A stretch of DNA of 13,589 nt from NCBI GenBank assembly GCA_964394845.1, contig CAYMZB010000051.1, forward strand, positions 1-13,589. Reading direction: 5' to 3'. Shown in pieces: positions 12,345-13,589 of this stretch; positions within the stretch are counted from its first letter, which is position 1, and each line of letters starts with the position of its first letter. The translations under genes and the position numbers were made by a program. The notes under the pieces were generated by a model. The model was given only the letters and a program-made list of their open reading frames with translations. It did not search any database and was not told the DNA's origin. Source of the stretch: CAYMZB01 sp964394845 (GTDB taxonomy: Bacteria; Patescibacteriota; Microgenomatia; Daviesbacterales; UBA10151).

Positions 12345-13259
12345 ATGAAAAAGTTAACAATTTTATTTGGTCTCCTTGTTATTTTGCTTGCCTTTGTAGC
12401 TATTGTTATAAATTCTAATAAAAAAGGAACAAAGCAGTTAATATCACCACTTCTAACTGGCGAAAGAGTTTTAGGGATTAATCAGTGGTTACCGGAAGCA
12501 GTTTTAGGGAGTCAAGAGAATGCTCCTTTAATTAGCGCTAAAGCAGGACTTTTTATAGATACAAAAACAGGTCAAATACTTTATTCCAAAAACCAAAACC
12601 TGAAATTACCAATTGCCTCATTGGTAAAAGTAATGACTGCTTTAATTGCCTTAGAGCGCAAAAGTTTGGATGATAAATATATTGTGTCTCAAACAGCAGC
12701 TCAAATGGAACCGGACAAGATGTTGCTGATTGCAGGTGAGACATTAACTTTAAAAGAACTGTTGTATGGAATATTTTTAATCTCAGCCAATGATGCAGCT
12801 GAGGTTTTAGCAGAAGGAACAACTAATAACAGGGAAGAATTTATCAAATTAATGAATTCCAAAGCAATGCAACTTGGGATGAAAGATACTTATTTAGCTA
12901 ATCCCTCAGGCTTGGATGAAGATGAAAATAATTCATATTCCACAGTCTATGATTTGGCTCTTTTAACCAGGTATTTAATTAGAAATTATCCTCAAGTGGT
13001 GGATATTTCTAAAACAGAGCACATTTTTCTACCAATCACCCAAACACACCAGGATTATGATATGTATTCAGGGATTAATCTTTTAACAACTTATCCTGGA
13101 GTGGTAGGGTTTAAAACAGGTTATACTGCGGAGGCAGGATATACTTTAATTACTTTAGCCAGAAAAGATAGTCATGAAGTGATAGGAGTATTATTGGGAT
13201 CACAGTACAGAAGGGATGAAGCAAAGGAGTTACTGGATTATAGTTTTAGCAAACTTTAA
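12345..13259 (+). CDS. D-alanyl-D-alanine carboxypeptidase, peptidase S11 family
   Basis: This 304-residue penicillin-binding protein of the low-molecular-weight DacA/DacF type has all three active-site motifs: SLVK (Ser92, Lys95), SAN (147-149) and KTG (257-259). A basic-hydrophobic N-terminus (MKKLTILFGLLVILLAFVAIV) is a signal peptide or anchor, and a linker of about 40 residues precedes the catalytic domain. The protein stops just after that domain, without the extra C-terminal beta domain and amphipathic anchor of longer DacA proteins, so the N-terminal helix probably holds it to the membrane. It removes the terminal D-Ala from stem peptides, producing the tetrapeptides that L,D-transpeptidases use, which fits the divergent neighbour. 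The ATG at 12345 gives a proper signal sequence. Confidence 0.92.
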   Translation: MKKLTILFGLLVILLAFVAIVINSNKKGTKQLISPLLTGERVLGINQWLPEAVLGSQENAPLISAKAGLFIDTKTGQILYSKNQNLKLPIASLVKVMTALIALERKSLDDKYIVSQTAAQMEPDKMLLIAGETLTLKELLYGIFLISANDAAEVLAEGTTNNREEFIKLMNSKAMQLGMKDTYLANPSGLDEDENNSYSTVYDLALLTRYLIRNYPQVVDISKTEHIFLPITQTHQDYDMYSGINLLTTYPGVVGFKTGYTAEAGYTLITLARKDSHEVIGVLLGSQYRRDEAKELLDYSFSKL

Positions 13260-13268
13260 AGTATAAAG

Positions 13269-13274
13269 TATAAT
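13269..13274 (+). promoter_or_regulatory. Candidate -10 box, leaderless start
   Basis: TATAAT at 13269-13274 ends 7 nt before the ATG at 13282, the same geometry as at the hicB and rpiB-like genes. It would give the small membrane protein its own transcript only 10 bp after the carboxypeptidase stop codon. Confidence 0.45.
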
Positions 13275-13281
13275 AATAAAG

Positions 13282-13533
13282 ATGAAAAGATTTTTAATTA
13301 CTTTGGGGTTAAGTATTTCAGTATGGTTAGTCAGTGGTTTAGTTCAGGCTGTAACGGGATTTTCCTCTTATTTTACGGTATTCCATAAGTGCAGTTTGAC
13401 TGGTTATCCAATTGCATTATGTATTTCAAGTAACGATCAAATTAAAGTAGTTCTGGTATCTGTTGCGAATATTATTATCTGGTTTTGGGTGATTCATTTA
13501 TTTTGGAGCTGGTTTAAGAAACGTGGCAATTAA
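13282..13533 (+). CDS. Small two-helix membrane protein, unknown function
   Basis: This 83-residue protein starts MKRFLIT. A first hydrophobic helix (about 4-24) could be a signal anchor. A polar, probably extracytoplasmic middle part follows with Cys37 and Cys47, which could form a disulfide. A second aromatic-rich helix (about 55-75, IIIWFWVIHLFWSWF) and a basic tail, KKRGN, complete it. Both ends are basic, so both are likely cytoplasmic. I recognise no family. A -10 box 7 nt before the ATG and typical membrane-protein composition support it. Its last 36 bp overlap the 3' end of a minus-strand ORF that enters from the right edge. Confidence 0.6.
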   Translation: MKRFLITLGLSISVWLVSGLVQAVTGFSSYFTVFHKCSLTGYPIALCISSNDQIKVVLVSVANIIIWFWVIHLFWSWFKKRGN

Positions 13534-13589
13534 CCCCAAAGATGCCAGGGTGACTATTCCTCCTGAAACAATTAATAAACCTCCCAGGA
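13498..13589 (-). CDS. 3' end of a membrane-protein ORF, cut by window edge
   Basis: On the minus strand an open frame enters from the right edge and ends with TAA at 13500-13498. The visible 30 residues are almost entirely one hydrophobic helix (LGGLLIVSGGIVTLASLGLI) followed by a short basic tail ending KPAPK. This looks like the last transmembrane segment of a real protein, but homology cannot be judged from so little. The 36-bp tail overlap with the plus-strand gene is tolerable in a compact genome. Confidence 0.4.
   Translation of the reverse strand, partial: LGGLLIVSGGIVTLASLGLIATFLKPAPK

Noticed and set aside
1..13589. CRISPR array, insertion sequence or phage genes
   Set aside because: No regularly spaced direct repeats, transposase, integrase, capsid or Cas gene is present. 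The palindromic repeats at 4102-4226 are not array-like.

Overview
The window is AT-rich and tightly packed. It looks like chromosomal DNA of a reduced-genome bacterium, most likely a member of the Candidate Phyla Radiation (Patescibacteria), perhaps Microgenomates-like. This is an inference from gene content and style: a split transketolase beside RpiB, Rpe and a PfkB kinase; a minimal HicBA pair; short peptidoglycan enzymes; 3-8 bp gene junctions; and many starts lying only 6-9 nt after a TATAAT-like -10 box. No rRNA or other taxonomic marker is present.

Layout: bases 1-1042 carry no convincing protein gene. They hold two GC-rich, hairpin-rich islands (about 29-326 and 541-840). Between them lie a hairpin (408-428), a tandem pair of 22-bp palindromic repeats (437-480) and a -10 box. 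Then come a small two-helix membrane protein (1043-1270), a possible 25-codon ORF (1279-1356) coupled by ATGA to an RBBP9/YdeN-type serine hydrolase (1353-1925), and a convergent hicB-hicA toxin-antitoxin pair (2397-1962, minus). A two-gene unit follows: an 86-aa protein of unknown function overlapping a Y-family DNA polymerase (2658-4119). Bases 4102-4226 carry a family of palindromes, one nested inside another.

The core is a six-gene sugar-phosphate operon, 4323-8903: rpiB-like isomerase, Rpe-like epimerase, LOG-family nucleotide phosphoribohydrolase-like protein, transketolase N and C subunits, and a PfkB kinase. Together they can interconvert ribose-5-P, ribulose-5-P, xylulose-5-P and glycolytic intermediates. 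The LOG protein could feed ribose-5-P from nucleotides. No transaldolase is in the window.

Convergent to the operon is a GlcD/D-lactate dehydrogenase-type flavoprotein (10525-8900, minus). It is divergent from a thioredoxin-reductase-like flavoprotein (10548-11519) whose C-terminal half resembles AhpF. The right end holds a divergent cell-wall pair, an L,D-transpeptidase (minus) and a D,D-carboxypeptidase (plus). A small two-helix membrane protein and the 3' end of a minus-strand membrane-protein ORF follow, the latter running off the window.

Expression style: promoter-proximal genes appear leaderless or nearly so, while some internal genes (Y-family polymerase, transketolase C, pfkB) have clear Shine-Dalgarno sequences.
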